64,000 nucleotides of DNA from Betaproteobacteria bacterium. Lineage in GTDB: Bacteria; Pseudomonadota; Gammaproteobacteria; Burkholderiales; Casimicrobiaceae. Positions within the stretch are counted from its first letter, which is position 1. Every line of letters begins with the position of its first letter. The stretch covers positions 1 to 64,000 of the forward strand of contig READ01000017.1 in NCBI GenBank assembly GCA_004293675.1, in the 5' to 3' direction. The notes below the pieces were generated by a model, which made no database searches, was not told where the DNA came from, and saw nothing but the letters and a program-made list of their open reading frames with translations. Shown one piece after another: positions 46,637 to 56,140 of this stretch. The translations under genes were made by a program, and so were the position numbers.

Positions 46637-47367
46637 TGGCCGCAACGACGCTGGTTTTTGGCGTGTTGCCGCAAGCGGATGCGCTGCGCTTGGCCGACAC
46701 CTGCTTGCTTTGGGCGCATCGACTCTCGGAATGGTGCGGTCACGGTCCGGCAATTGAAGAGGACATTGCGCTGACCAACACTGCGCTCGACGCCATTGGT
46801 CAGGCTCGAGCGCTGTATCAGGCCGTCGCTCTGGCGCGTGGCGATGGCAGCTCCGAGGACACGCTGGCTTACTTTCGTGACCCCGACGAGTTTTGCAATC
46901 TCTCCATTGCGGCCGTTGCAAATGGCGACTATGCGCAGACGGTGCTTCGTTCGCTGTATTTGTCGGCCTGGTTTATTAGCGTGTGGGAGGGCTTCGCGCA
47001 CACCAACGCAATCGAGCTTCATCGGTTTGCTGCGGAATCGGCCAAAGCCGCCCGAATGTGTTTTCGTCACGCGAGTGATTGGGCGGTGCGATTTGGCGAC
47101 GGCACAGGCGAGTCGCGAGCGCGCATGGAGCGTGCCTTGCTGCTCCTTGAGCCCTTCGTGTTGGAGCTTCTCGATGCTGAGCTCACTGGCTCACCGGCGC
47201 AGAGTCGCTCCGGTAGTTTCCGACAACGAATTGACGCGTGTTTTGCTCAGGCCACGCTGTCGCCGCTCAGCGTAGGGTCATCGCGCGGTTCGAGCGCTGC
47301 TGAGCGTCGCGCATTGCTCACCGAAATGCAGTCACTTGCGCGCCTGCACCCTACAGCTCGTTGGTAA
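46636..47367 (+). CDS. paaC: Phenylacetyl-CoA 1,2-epoxidase, subunit C
   Basis: 243 aa, ferritin-like fold, non-catalytic partner of PaaA. LGHRLSEWCGHGP-like start (here WAHRLSEWCGHGP), IEEDIALTNTALDAIGQAR and the FRDPDEFCNL segment match the family. It overlaps paaB by 1 nt. The next gene, paaE, starts only 11 nt after its stop, so there is no room for paaD. Confidence 0.92.
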   Translation: MAATTLVFGVLPQADALRLADTCLLWAHRLSEWCGHGPAIEEDIALTNTALDAIGQARALYQAVALARGDGSSEDTLAYFRDPDEFCNLSIAAVANGDYAQTVLRSLYLSAWFISVWEGFAHTNAIELHRFAAESAKAARMCFRHASDWAVRFGDGTGESRARMERALLLLEPFVLELLDAELTGSPAQSRSGSFRQRIDACFAQATLSPLSVGSSRGSSAAERRALLTEMQSLARLHPTARW

Positions 47368-47378
47368 ATCCCTAATCT

Positions 47379-48458
47379 ATGGCTCAGCATTTCTATCCGT
47401 TGGTGGTGTCAAACATTCGACGCGAAACCGCTGACTGTGTTTCGATCGCCATGCGCGTTCCGTCCGAATTGCGCGAGCAGTTTTTGTTCGTAGCGGGTCA
47501 ATATGTCAACGTACGAAGCCGCTTTGGTGACCAAGAGATTCGTCGCTCGTATTCGATTTGTTCAGCACCGGCCAGCGGCGAGCTCCGAATCGCAGTTAAG
47601 CGGGTTGACGGTGGACAGTTTTCGCAATGGGCCAATTCGTTGCTTCGCGAAGGCGACCTGCTCGACACCACACCGCCCGACGGGCGATTTCGATATGTGC
47701 CCAACGCGTCGCATGCGCGTCGCGTGTTGCTCTTGGCAGCCGGAAGCGGCATCACGCCCATGCTCTCTATCTTGACAACGCTTCTTGAAACTGAGCCGCT
47801 GAGCCAGGTAACCTTGATTTACGGCAATCGCCGGGTGCGCGACATTGTGTTCAAGGAGTCAATCGAAGATCTACGCGACCGATTTTTAACAAGGTTTCAG
47901 CTCATTCACACGCTGAGCGGTGAGGTGCAGGAATCGCCGCTAGCGTCTGGGCGCCTGAACGCTGAGAAACTGCGCGATGTGTTTTCTAGCGTTGTCGATC
48001 CGGCGTTGCTAAGCGACGTCTATGTGTGCGGTCCCAGTGAAATGATCAACGAATGCGTTGATGCCACGATCGCTGCGGGCGTTGCCCCACCGTTGATTCA
48101 CAAAGAACTTTTCGGTGCGCCGCGTGCTCGAGGCGAGAGTGTGGCCGTGCAATCGGCTGCTAGCAACGCCGAAGAGGGCGCGAAGGTCACTGTCACCGCC
48201 GACGGCATCGCCCGGCAACTGCACGTCGGCTTTCGTGGGGAATCGATCCTTGAGGTCGCGCTCGCAGCGGGGATCGACGCGCCGTTTGCCTGCAAGGCGG
48301 GCGTGTGCTGCACCTGTCGCGCTCAGGTTACTGAAGGCACGGTGCGAATGGATGCCAATTTCACATTGGAGCAAGACGAAATTGATCGCGGCTTTGTGTT
48401 GAGTTGTCAGGCGCATCCCACATCCCCCACTGTTGCACTGAGCTTCGACACGCGGTAG
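47379..48458 (+). CDS. paaE: Phenylacetyl-CoA 1,2-epoxidase, reductase subunit
   Basis: 359 aa. FAD site RRSYSICSAP (about 50-59), NAD-binding domain with AAGSGITPMLSIL, and a C-terminal plant-type [2Fe-2S] ferredoxin domain with CKAGVCCTC and a final cysteine in VLSCQAHP. It passes electrons from NADPH to the PaaA diiron centre. The canonical paaD, an Fe-S maturation gene, is missing between paaC and this gene. Confidence 0.93.
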   Translation: MAQHFYPLVVSNIRRETADCVSIAMRVPSELREQFLFVAGQYVNVRSRFGDQEIRRSYSICSAPASGELRIAVKRVDGGQFSQWANSLLREGDLLDTTPPDGRFRYVPNASHARRVLLLAAGSGITPMLSILTTLLETEPLSQVTLIYGNRRVRDIVFKESIEDLRDRFLTRFQLIHTLSGEVQESPLASGRLNAEKLRDVFSSVVDPALLSDVYVCGPSEMINECVDATIAAGVAPPLIHKELFGAPRARGESVAVQSAASNAEEGAKVTVTADGIARQLHVGFRGESILEVALAAGIDAPFACKAGVCCTCRAQVTEGTVRMDANFTLEQDEIDRGFVLSCQAHPTSPTVALSFDTR

Positions 48459-48494
48459 CGCGGGGCTCCGAGCATCGCGCTCTAGAATCAGTTT

Positions 48495-49136
48495 ATGCCC
48501 CGCGGAATTTCATCAGAGCACTCGTTGCAGCGTGACACCATTTTGCGGGTGTCGGCTGAAACGTTTGCGCAGCTTGGCTACCCCAGCGCCACCATGTCTG
48601 AAATCTCTCGCCGCTGCGGGGTTTCAAAGAGCTTGCTCTATCACTACTACGACGCCAAGGACGCGATCCTCTACGATCTTCTTCGAAACTATATGTTGAA
48701 GCTTCGAGAGTTGGTTGGGAGCGTCGCACCACTCAAACTGGCCGCCAAGGACGCGCTGGCGGAAACGGTGCGCCGCTTTGTGTCCGAGTACGAGCATTCG
48801 CGCGCTAGGCACATTGTGCTCCTGAATGACGTCAAGTTTTTGCCCACGGCGCAGCGCGACGATGTGCTGGCACTCGAGCGAGAAGTTGTGCAATCGTTCG
48901 CCGATTTGATCGCTGTGACTTATCACATTGACGAGGGCCGCGCCAAGGTGCTCACCATGTGTGTGTTTGGCATGATCAACTGGACGTTTACGTGGCTTCG
49001 TCCTGGCGGCACAATCAGCTACGGCCAGTTTGCCGAAACGGTGGTGGGCATGCTCGAATCGGGGCTCAATGGCGGCGCGGAACGGTTGCAGCAGTTTATT
49101 AAGGTGGCTGATGACACCAAAGCCTTGGCGCGCTGA
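48495..49136 (+). CDS. paaR: TetR-family phenylacetate repressor
   Basis: 213 aa. N-terminal helix-turn-helix with MSEISRRCGVSKSLLYHYY (about 35-53) and an all-helical ligand domain. Positioned 36 nt after paaE in the same direction, with a perfect TetR operator before paaA, so autoregulation of paaABCE-R is likely, relieved by phenylacetyl-CoA. Other TetR proteins have the same fold; identity rests on context. Confidence 0.87.
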   Translation: MPRGISSEHSLQRDTILRVSAETFAQLGYPSATMSEISRRCGVSKSLLYHYYDAKDAILYDLLRNYMLKLRELVGSVAPLKLAAKDALAETVRRFVSEYEHSRARHIVLLNDVKFLPTAQRDDVLALEREVVQSFADLIAVTYHIDEGRAKVLTMCVFGMINWTFTWLRPGGTISYGQFAETVVGMLESGLNGGAERLQQFIKVADDTKALAR

Positions 49137-49184
49137 GTTCGCAAGTCTCGACTGTTTTTACGATTTCACACATTACTTTTTTGA

Positions 49185-49982
49185 ATGGAAACTCTGATGT
49201 CCGAACCGCTTATCCTCGTTGAAGTGCTCGCTCAGCCCGCCAAAGTGGCGTTGATTCGTTTCAATCGCCCAAAGGTACTCAACGCGCTCAACGATCAGCT
49301 AGCGAAGGAGCTGGAAGCTGCGTTGACAACGCTCGATAGTGACCCCAATGTTCACGTGATCGTTGTCACTGGCAACGAAAAGGCGTTTGCTGCCGGCGCT
49401 GATATCGCTGCGATGGCCGATTGGTCGTATGCAACGGTGTTCAATCAAAACTACATCAGCAAGCATTGGGAAGCCGCCAAATCCGTGCGTAAGCCTTTAA
49501 TCGCTGCGGTGTCGGGTTACGCGCTGGGCGGTGGCTGTGAGTTTGCGATGATGTGCGACATCATCATCGCCGCTGACACGGCAAAGTTTGGTCAACCTGA
49601 AATTACTATCGGCACGATTCCTGGGATGGGCGGCACACAAAGGCTCCCTCGCGCCGTGGGGAAAGCCAAAGCGATGGAATGGTGTTTGACCGGTCGGATG
49701 GTGACAGCGCAAGAGGCCGAGGCTGCCGGGTTGGTCGCGCGCGTCGTTCCAGCTGAGAAATTGATGGACGAGGTGTTAGCGACCGCTGGAAAAATTGCCG
49801 CACAGTCGTTGCCGGCGGTGATGAAAGTCAAAGAAACGATCAACGCCGCGTTTGAGACAACGCTTGATCAAGGGCTTAAGTTTGAGCGCCGCGAGTTTCA
49901 TTCAACGTTTGCGCTCTCGGATCAAAAAGAGGGGATGCGCGCGTTCATTGAAAAACGAAAACCCGAGTTTAAGAATCAATAA
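49185..49982 (+). CDS. paaF: 2,3-dehydroadipyl-CoA hydratase
   Basis: Enoyl-CoA hydratase, 265 aa (261 if the second ATG at 49197, which has a GGAA just upstream, is used). Catalytic glutamate region EITIGTIPGMGGTQRLPRAV and oxyanion segments NEKAFAAGADI and GYALGGGCEFAMM are intact. It hydrates 2,3-dehydroadipyl-CoA in the lower phenylacetate pathway. 48 nt after paaR. Later steps (paaH, paaJ, paaZ, paaK) are not in the window. Confidence 0.87.
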   Translation: METLMSEPLILVEVLAQPAKVALIRFNRPKVLNALNDQLAKELEAALTTLDSDPNVHVIVVTGNEKAFAAGADIAAMADWSYATVFNQNYISKHWEAAKSVRKPLIAAVSGYALGGGCEFAMMCDIIIAADTAKFGQPEITIGTIPGMGGTQRLPRAVGKAKAMEWCLTGRMVTAQEAEAAGLVARVVPAEKLMDEVLATAGKIAAQSLPAVMKVKETINAAFETTLDQGLKFERREFHSTFALSDQKEGMRAFIEKRKPEFKNQ

Positions 49983-50503
49983 TGACGGCTCGTGTTTTTG
50001 GTTTTGCAGGCTGGTCAGGGTCTGGAAAAACGACGCTCATTGAGCAACTGATCGCTCGATTGACGGCGGGTGGTGCGCGCGTTTCTTTGATCAAACACGC
50101 CCATCACGCGTTTGACGTCGATCAGCCGGGCAAAGACTCGCATCGCCATCGCGTGGCCGGTGCCAGCGAAGTGCTCATCAGCAGCGCCAATCGATTTGCG
50201 GTGATGCATGAGCTTCGTGGCGAACCGGAATTGAGCTGGCAGCAGGCCGTCTCAAAGCTCTGGCCGTGCGATTTGGTATTGATCGAAGGCTACAAGCGAG
50301 CAGCGATCCCAAAGCTCGAAATTTGGCGCGCCGAGATTGCTAAGCCGTTGCTTTTTCCGACCGACGCTCACATCATTGGCTTGGCGACCGATGATCCGCT
50401 CCCGTCAGCAGTTGCGGAACCTAATTTGGCGCGCTACGGTCTAGCCGATATCGATGCTATTGCCGCGTTTGCCTTGAAGCATGCCGCCACCGTCGCTGGT
50501 TGA
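49982..50503 (+). CDS. mobB: Molybdopterin-guanine dinucleotide biosynthesis adaptor
   Basis: 173 aa P-loop GTPase. GWSGSGKTTLIEQL (about residues 8-21) is the Walker A, KHAHHAFDVDQPGKDSHRH is the MobB signature, and VLIEGYKRAAIPKLE closes the site. It assists MobA in adding GMP to molybdopterin. It overlaps paaF by 1 nt (TAATG), so it may be co-transcribed with the phenylacetate genes although unrelated in role. Confidence 0.92.
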   Translation: MTARVFGFAGWSGSGKTTLIEQLIARLTAGGARVSLIKHAHHAFDVDQPGKDSHRHRVAGASEVLISSANRFAVMHELRGEPELSWQQAVSKLWPCDLVLIEGYKRAAIPKLEIWRAEIAKPLLFPTDAHIIGLATDDPLPSAVAEPNLARYGLADIDAIAAFALKHAATVAG

Positions 50504-50633
50504 GCGCTAAGCGTGTCGGGCACCGCACGTTTTTTTGCGGCAATGCAACAGTCCGGGCGAGGTGGGTCACGGTAGATTCTTATTTTTTGCCTGACCCGTT
50601 GACGCGTTTACCCTAACGGTGCACTATCTGTTT

Positions 50634-51368
50634 ATGTTCCGCTCAATCCACATTCTCAACCGCGTAATGGCTCCGCCAGCCCATGGGCTGTGTCGGTCGG
50701 TTGGCGTGCGCTCGGTGATTGCGGCAGTGGCAGGGCTAACGTTGTGTGGGCTCGCGTCGGCGCAGGATTCCGGCTATTTTTCTGGATTGCGACTTAACTC
50801 TCCGTTATCGGTTAGCGGTGATTTCGCGCCGCGCCAAGGGACTTGGAGTTTCGCGGCGCCCGGCCTAAAGTTAGGGCAAGCGCTTGAATTTTCACCCAGC
50901 GATGCGACTGCGGTACTGCCCACGACAACGGCGTTTGGCGGTTATCGATTTGGCAGCGGATTGAGTCTGGGTGCGGCATTGAGTGCGGCGGGTAGTTCGG
51001 TTGCGTCGACATCGGCAACGCCCACCGAAGTTCGCGGCGTCGGAATTCGTTTTGACGGCGCGCGCTGGGGCGAAGCCCGCAATCGCTCGATGAACTTGGA
51101 TGTTGTCTCGGCGTTTAGCTACGGCACGGCGCTCTCGCTCTACGGCAAGCTTGGCGTGGCTCGCGGCGAGGTGCGGCCCACCGAAACCTTCGGCGCGGTC
51201 TCCTCGGAGCGCACGGCGCTGACCTACGGTGTTGGCGTTCGCTACGACTTCACCTCGAGCTTGGGTCTGAAGCTCGAGCTCTCGCGCGGCACACGGCTGG
51301 GCTTTGATCGTATGCGCACCGAATCCGATCCGGATTCCATCAACTTCGGTGTCCGCTGGTCGTTCTAA
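50634..51368 (+). CDS. Predicted outer-membrane beta-barrel protein
   Basis: 244 aa from the ATG at 50634; a GTG 15 nt up and an ATG at 50667 are alternatives. Signal segment VIAAVAGLTLCGLASAQ. The mature part alternates in strand-like stretches (GYRFGSGLSLGAALSAAG, YGVGVRYDFTSSLGLKLEL) and ends INFGVRWSF with the terminal Phe of outer-membrane barrels. It resembles small eight-stranded OmpA/Opa-like barrels. The role is unknown; the neighbours are molybdenum cofactor genes. Confidence 0.75.
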   Translation: MFRSIHILNRVMAPPAHGLCRSVGVRSVIAAVAGLTLCGLASAQDSGYFSGLRLNSPLSVSGDFAPRQGTWSFAAPGLKLGQALEFSPSDATAVLPTTTAFGGYRFGSGLSLGAALSAAGSSVASTSATPTEVRGVGIRFDGARWGEARNRSMNLDVVSAFSYGTALSLYGKLGVARGEVRPTETFGAVSSERTALTYGVGVRYDFTSSLGLKLELSRGTRLGFDRMRTESDPDSINFGVRWSF

Positions 51369-51507
51369 TCGATTTGTAGCGGCCGCGGTTTTTCCTTTGA
51401 TATTGATCGACGTGGTGTTTTGCTCCGCGCGCTGAGGATCGTTCTTGTCAAAAAATCTAATTTTGAGACTGAAAACAACGCTCGAACTTCGCTTCCTGTC
51501 AATTAAC

Positions 51508-51623
51508 AGCTTTGTTTAGCAATGCCATATGAATTGAGGGATTGATTAACGTTTATTTATCTTTCATAAATTCACGTTTTTTTTCTAGTCACCTTTTTTA
51601 ATGAGGCCTGTGGGAAGTAAGTT
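51508..51623. repeat. 116-bp AT-rich intergenic element, copy G
   Basis: Starts AGCTTT; left arm GCCATATGAATTGAGGG (51524-51540), right arm ACCTTTTTTAATGAGGC (51591-51607), degenerate outer end TAAGTT at 51623. It lies 140 nt after the barrel gene and 34 nt before moaD. Confidence 0.75.
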
Positions 51624-51656
51624 GAGTTTGCGTCGGGTAATCCCTAGAATTTACGA

Positions 51657-51938
51657 ATGAGCAACGCCACGCTTCCGAAACAATCCATTGAACTGGTTTT
51701 TTTGGCCCGATTACGTGAACGCTTCGGCGTTGCTCGTGAAACTTACGCATTGCCCGTGGAGCACGCCTCGGTTGCAGGCCTGCTGGCCTCGCTTCGGTCG
51801 CGCGGCAAAGTGTTTGCCGATGAGCTCGCTGAAGGTCGTGCTTATCGGGTCGCCGTCAATCACACCGTGGTTGGTTTGGATCATCCCGTTCACGCGGGCG
51901 ACGAAGTCGCTATTTTTCCTCCCGTCACAGGCGGCTAA
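51657..51938 (+). CDS. moaD: Molybdopterin synthase sulfur carrier subunit
   Basis: 93 aa ubiquitin-like protein ending FPPVTGG. The C-terminal Gly-Gly is thiocarboxylated and gives sulfur to precursor Z. Nine nt before moaE, its partner. Slightly longer than the usual ~81 aa because of an N-terminal extension (MSNATLPKQS). Confidence 0.93.
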   Translation: MSNATLPKQSIELVFLARLRERFGVARETYALPVEHASVAGLLASLRSRGKVFADELAEGRAYRVAVNHTVVGLDHPVHAGDEVAIFPPVTGG

Positions 51939-51947
51939 ACTTCGGGC

Positions 51948-52415
51948 ATGACTGCCCAAGTACGCGTACAAACTCAGGATTTCGACGTCGGTGCCGAGCT
52001 AGCGCTGCTTCGCCAAAACAATCCCGCCGTAGGCGCGGTTGCCAGCTTCATTGGTTGCGTTCGCGATATGAACGAAGGCGATTCGGTGGGCTTGATGTAT
52101 CTCGAACATTACCCCGGCATGACCGAAGCTGAGCTGCACCGGATTAGCGCGGAAGCCGCCACGCGATGGAATATTTTCGACACGCTCGTCATTCACCGAA
52201 TCGGCGAACTGCGTCCGCTCGATCAAATTGTGTTCGTTGCGGTCACCAGCGCCCATCGTGGGGAATCGTTTCGCGCGTGCGAATTCATCATGGATTACTT
52301 GAAAACCCAAGCGCCGTTTTGGAAACGCGAAGCTACACCGGCTGGCGAGCGCTGGGTCGAAGCTCGCGCCAGTGATGATGCAGCCGCCGCGCGCTGGAAG
52401 AGCGCGACACCTTGA
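51948..52415 (+). CDS. moaE: Molybdopterin synthase catalytic subunit
   Basis: 155 aa. Catalytic lysines K119 and K126 lie in YLKTQAPFWKRE, and H103 and R104 in SAHRGESF. With MoaD it converts cyclic pyranopterin monophosphate to molybdopterin. moaA, moaC and moeA are not in the window. Confidence 0.94.
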   Translation: MTAQVRVQTQDFDVGAELALLRQNNPAVGAVASFIGCVRDMNEGDSVGLMYLEHYPGMTEAELHRISAEAATRWNIFDTLVIHRIGELRPLDQIVFVAVTSAHRGESFRACEFIMDYLKTQAPFWKREATPAGERWVEARASDDAAAARWKSATP

Positions 52416-52435
52416 ATAGCGAGCCCGCAGTCGAC

Positions 52436-53332
52436 ATGCCCATTTCACTCATTGGTCTGGATTGGGGGTCAACGCACTTGCGCGCTTTTGCGATGGACTC
52501 GCAAGGCCAAATCATCGATCGAGCGCATTCGCCGCACGGCGCAATGACACTGTCGAGCCCGGCCGCGTTTGATCGTGCGCTTTGCAATGTCGTGAGTGAT
52601 TGGCATTCGAGCGCGCCCAGCGCGAGGCTCATTGCCGGCGGTATGGTGGGCTCAATCAACGGCTGGGCTGAGGCGCGCTACGTTTCCGTGGGTGCTACTG
52701 CGCAAACGCTCGCGCGCTCGCTCATCACGGTCGACACGACGCTGGGCGCGGTGTTGCACATCGTGCCCGGCGTCAAAAGCGATGTGCCCGATGTGATGCG
52801 TGGTGAAGAAACGCAAATCATCGGCAGCGGCGTGACCGACGGCGTGATCGTGTTGCCCGGAACCCATTGCAAATGGGCGCGCGTGGCCGATGCTGCGTTG
52901 GTTGGTTTCACCACGTTTTTTACCGGCGAATTGAATGCGCTCATTCGGCAGCACAGCGCCGTTGGCAAGGCCTTTGATGGCGCTGCCGATCTGGGCGATT
53001 GGAGCTCAATTGCCCAAGGCGTCGCCCGAGCGCGAGCCAACGGCGGAGCGGGTCGCTGGCTCGCCGATCTGTTTGCTTTTCGTGCGGGTGTCGTCACACA
53101 CCACCGAACGGCTGCCCAGGCCAGCACCGAGTTTGGCGCATGGTTGATCGCCAACGAATTCATCGCCGCACTCGCGGTTTACCCCGCAACACGGCGCATC
53201 CACGTGGTGGCCGGGGAAACGCTCGCTGCCTGGTACAGCACGATTGCAGCGGCGTTTGAAGTTGACTGCGTGGTACTCGATGGTGAGCAGTGCGCAGCGC
53301 GGGGACTGTGGGAGATCAGTCGCCACGTGTGA
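52436..53332 (+). CDS. dgoK: 2-dehydro-3-deoxygalactonokinase-like sugar kinase
   Basis: 298 aa from the ATG at 52436; a TTG at 52412 overlapping the moaE stop is an alternative. Family motifs are LIGLDWGSTHLRAF (phosphate-binding loop), PDVMRGEETQIIG, LPGTHCKWARV and FFTGELNALI. It would phosphorylate 2-keto-3-deoxygalactonate at C6. No DgoA aldolase, dehydratase or transporter is near, so it is an orphan here and the sugar may differ. Confidence 0.83.
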   Translation: MPISLIGLDWGSTHLRAFAMDSQGQIIDRAHSPHGAMTLSSPAAFDRALCNVVSDWHSSAPSARLIAGGMVGSINGWAEARYVSVGATAQTLARSLITVDTTLGAVLHIVPGVKSDVPDVMRGEETQIIGSGVTDGVIVLPGTHCKWARVADAALVGFTTFFTGELNALIRQHSAVGKAFDGAADLGDWSSIAQGVARARANGGAGRWLADLFAFRAGVVTHHRTAAQASTEFGAWLIANEFIAALAVYPATRRIHVVAGETLAAWYSTIAAAFEVDCVVLDGEQCAARGLWEISRHV

Positions 53333-53404
53333 GTTCAAAGTTCTAGGTTAAGCGACCCAAAAAATGACCCGTTCGAGACGCTAAGTCGCACCTAAAATTG
53401 ATGC

Positions 53405-56128
53405 ATGCCTACACATCGTCTCTCCAAACTATTCGCCCCGCAATCGCTTGCCGTTGTCGGCGCGTCGGAGCGCGACGGTAGCCTTGGCCGCGCGCTGTGG
53501 GAGCGCGTTAACGCGCACAACGGCGGCCAAACCGCGCGCTACGCGGGCCGCGTGTATGCGGTAAATCCCAAGCATCGCCGAATTTTTGGGGCGGATGCGT
53601 TTGCTCGCATGACCGATCTGCCGGAGCGGGTGGATCTGGCCTTAATCACAGCGCCGGCGCAACACTGCGCACAAATCATTCGCGATTGTGGTGCGGCGGG
53701 ATGCAGCTACGCACTGATTTTGTCGCACGGTTTTTCCGACAGCCCCGAAGGTATTGCCGCATCGATAGAACTCAAGTTAGCAGCGAGTGAGAGCCGCGTG
53801 CGTATCGTGGGCCCCAACGCCCGCGGCATGCTACGACCACGCTTGTCGCTTGACGCCTCGACCATGACCGGCGTTGAACAATTGCCGCTTGATGGTTCGA
53901 TTGGCGTGATTTCGCAGTCGGGCGCGTGGGTGTCGATTCTGCGTGATTTCGCGGCCGGTTCCGCGATTGGATTTTCGAGTTTGCTGTCGCTGGGCGACGC
54001 CATTGATTTGGATTTCGGTGAACTGCTCGATTTTTTTGCCTTCGATGCCGACACCAAAGATGTATTGCTCTACATCGAAGAGGTGCGAAACGCGCCGGCG
54101 TTCATGTCGGGCATTCGACAGCTCTCGCGTATGAAACCGGTCGTTGTGTTGAAAGCCGATCGCGCCGATTTGCACCGCGCTCCCGACGGAACCCACGCCA
54201 CAGCGCTGGCGCGGCATGATCAGATTTTCGATGCCGCCATCGCGCGAGCCGGTGCGGTTCGTGCCGACACGGCGATGCAAATGGTGAGCACGGCACGGTT
54301 GTTGGCGGGGCGGACGCGGCGCGAGAAACATCGCGTGGTGGCGATCACCAATGGCCGTGGGCCGGGCCTGGTAGCTGCGGATGCGGTACGCAGCAAAGGC
54401 TTGTCGCTGGCTCGGCTCAGTGAGGCGACCTTTGAGCGCCTGCGCGCTGCGCTGCCCAACTACGCGCGCGTCAGTAATCCGCTCGATCTGGCTGGAGATG
54501 CCACGGCTGAGCGCTACCGCGTGGCGATGGACACGCTGTTAGCTGACGACTCGGTTGACGTTTGTTTGGTGTTGTTTTCACCGCAATCCATGCTCGGCGC
54601 CGAAGCGCTGGCAACGCAGATTATCGAAGCCGCGCGGCAGCACCAAAAAACAGTGCTCGCGGTGCTCGGCGGTGGTGCCAGCGTCATAGCGGCGCGGCGG
54701 ATGTTGGATGCTGCGCGCATCCCACAGTTTCTGAGCGCCGAGAATGCGGTTGATGCCATCGGTTTTTTGCACGCTTTCGCACGCAATCAATCGCTACTTC
54801 GGCAAGTCCCGGAGCAAAGCGTTGATGGTTTTTCGCCGCATCTGGATGAGGCGAGGCAGATTTTTGAGCACGCGTGGGCCGACCATCGCACACGGTTGTT
54901 TGCCCATGAGGCAAAGCAGTTGCTTGGCGCATTCGGCATCGCGATGACCAGCACCGGCTTGGCAAGAACGCCCACTGAAGCGGTGAACCTGGCCGATCAG
55001 TTGGGCTATCCCGTCGTGCTCAAAATCGTCTCACCTGACATTTTTCACAAGACAGAAATTGGCGGCGTACAGCTCGATTTACGCGATGCGAAATCAGTTC
55101 GCGCGGCGGCAAAGGCGATTTTTGCCGATGTCAAAGCCAAAGCGCCCGATGCGCAGTTGATCGGTCTGTCGGTTCAGCCGTTCGTGCGCTTTCGCGGGCA
55201 GCGCGAGCTGTATTTGGGCATTGCTAACGACCCCACGTTCGGCGCGACGCTTGCGTTTGGGGCGGGCGGCATCGCCGTGGAGCGCATCGATGACATTGCG
55301 TTCGAATTGCCGCCGGTGAACGATGTGCTGATCGCCAATTGGATTGCGCGGACTCGCGTTTCAAGACTGCTGGAAGCGTACGGCAACGTGCCTGAAATCA
55401 ACCGTGACGCGCTCACGACGTTGATGTTGCGATTTTCGACGCTGGCTTGTGCATGCCCTGAGATTTTGTCGTGTGATTTGAATCCAGTCGTCGCGTATGA
55501 TGGCGGTGCAGTAGCGCTCGATGCGCGCATCGTTTTGCGTTCGCGCACTGAGGTCAACGCCATTCGCGAGCGCGGTCGCTACGGGCATTTGGCGGTCTAT
55601 CCGTATCCGCGTGAGCTCGAAGAAACGGTGTCGCTCAAAACTGGTGAATCGATTTTGATTCGCCCGATTCAACCCGAAGACGCGGATCGCGAACGTGAGT
55701 TTGTGTCGCGGCTGTCGCCAGAAACGCTTTACTTTCGATTCATGATGCCGGTGAAAGAGCTCTCGGCGGCGATGATCGAGCGTTTCACGCAAATCGATTA
55801 CGGCCGCGAGCTCGCGCTCGTGGCGGTGAGCGGCAGCGGCGCGCAATCGGCAATTCAGGGCGTAGCGCGAATCACGCCCACGACGCATCCTGATCGATGC
55901 GAGTTCGCCATCGTGGTGGAAGAGGCCATGCAGGGCACGGGACTCGCGCGGCAGCTCATGAATCGATTGATTGATGCGGCGCGGCAGCGGGGTTACCGAG
56001 AAATGGAGGGCGCTGTGCTGCGGGAAAATCCGCGCATGCTCAAGTTTTGCGAAGCCATGGGTTTCACCGTGGGTCCCAACCCAGACGATCCGAGTGAAAA
56101 AACAGCACGACGTGTGTTGATCGACTGA
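53405..56128 (+). CDS. Pat/PatZ-like protein acetyltransferase with acyl-CoA synthetase domains
   Basis: 907 aa. In order: CoA-binding domain (about 1-130, PQSLAVVGASERDGSLG), succinyl-CoA-synthetase-like domain (to ~460), ATP-grasp domain (about 495-715, LGYPVVLKIVSPDIFHKTEI) and a C-terminal GNAT domain (about 735-900, SRLSPETLYFRFM...GTGLARQLMNRLIDAARQRG). This is the layout of PatZ/YfiQ, which acetylates acetyl-CoA synthetase and other proteins. Whether the synthetase part is active cannot be said from sequence. The Nudix gene follows after 12 nt. Confidence 0.87.
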   Translation: MPTHRLSKLFAPQSLAVVGASERDGSLGRALWERVNAHNGGQTARYAGRVYAVNPKHRRIFGADAFARMTDLPERVDLALITAPAQHCAQIIRDCGAAGCSYALILSHGFSDSPEGIAASIELKLAASESRVRIVGPNARGMLRPRLSLDASTMTGVEQLPLDGSIGVISQSGAWVSILRDFAAGSAIGFSSLLSLGDAIDLDFGELLDFFAFDADTKDVLLYIEEVRNAPAFMSGIRQLSRMKPVVVLKADRADLHRAPDGTHATALARHDQIFDAAIARAGAVRADTAMQMVSTARLLAGRTRREKHRVVAITNGRGPGLVAADAVRSKGLSLARLSEATFERLRAALPNYARVSNPLDLAGDATAERYRVAMDTLLADDSVDVCLVLFSPQSMLGAEALATQIIEAARQHQKTVLAVLGGGASVIAARRMLDAARIPQFLSAENAVDAIGFLHAFARNQSLLRQVPEQSVDGFSPHLDEARQIFEHAWADHRTRLFAHEAKQLLGAFGIAMTSTGLARTPTEAVNLADQLGYPVVLKIVSPDIFHKTEIGGVQLDLRDAKSVRAAAKAIFADVKAKAPDAQLIGLSVQPFVRFRGQRELYLGIANDPTFGATLAFGAGGIAVERIDDIAFELPPVNDVLIANWIARTRVSRLLEAYGNVPEINRDALTTLMLRFSTLACACPEILSCDLNPVVAYDGGAVALDARIVLRSRTEVNAIRERGRYGHLAVYPYPRELEETVSLKTGESILIRPIQPEDADREREFVSRLSPETLYFRFMMPVKELSAAMIERFTQIDYGRELALVAVSGSGAQSAIQGVARITPTTHPDRCEFAIVVEEAMQGTGLARQLMNRLIDAARQRGYREMEGAVLRENPRMLKFCEAMGFTVGPNPDDPSEKTARRVLID

Positions 56129-56140
56129 GGTAGTGCAGCC

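Noticed and set aside
48456-48481. Short inverted repeat AGCGCG/CGCGCT at the paaE stop as terminator
   Set aside because: Only 6 bp, overlapping the stop codon and without a T-run; paaR follows in the same direction and is likely co-transcribed.
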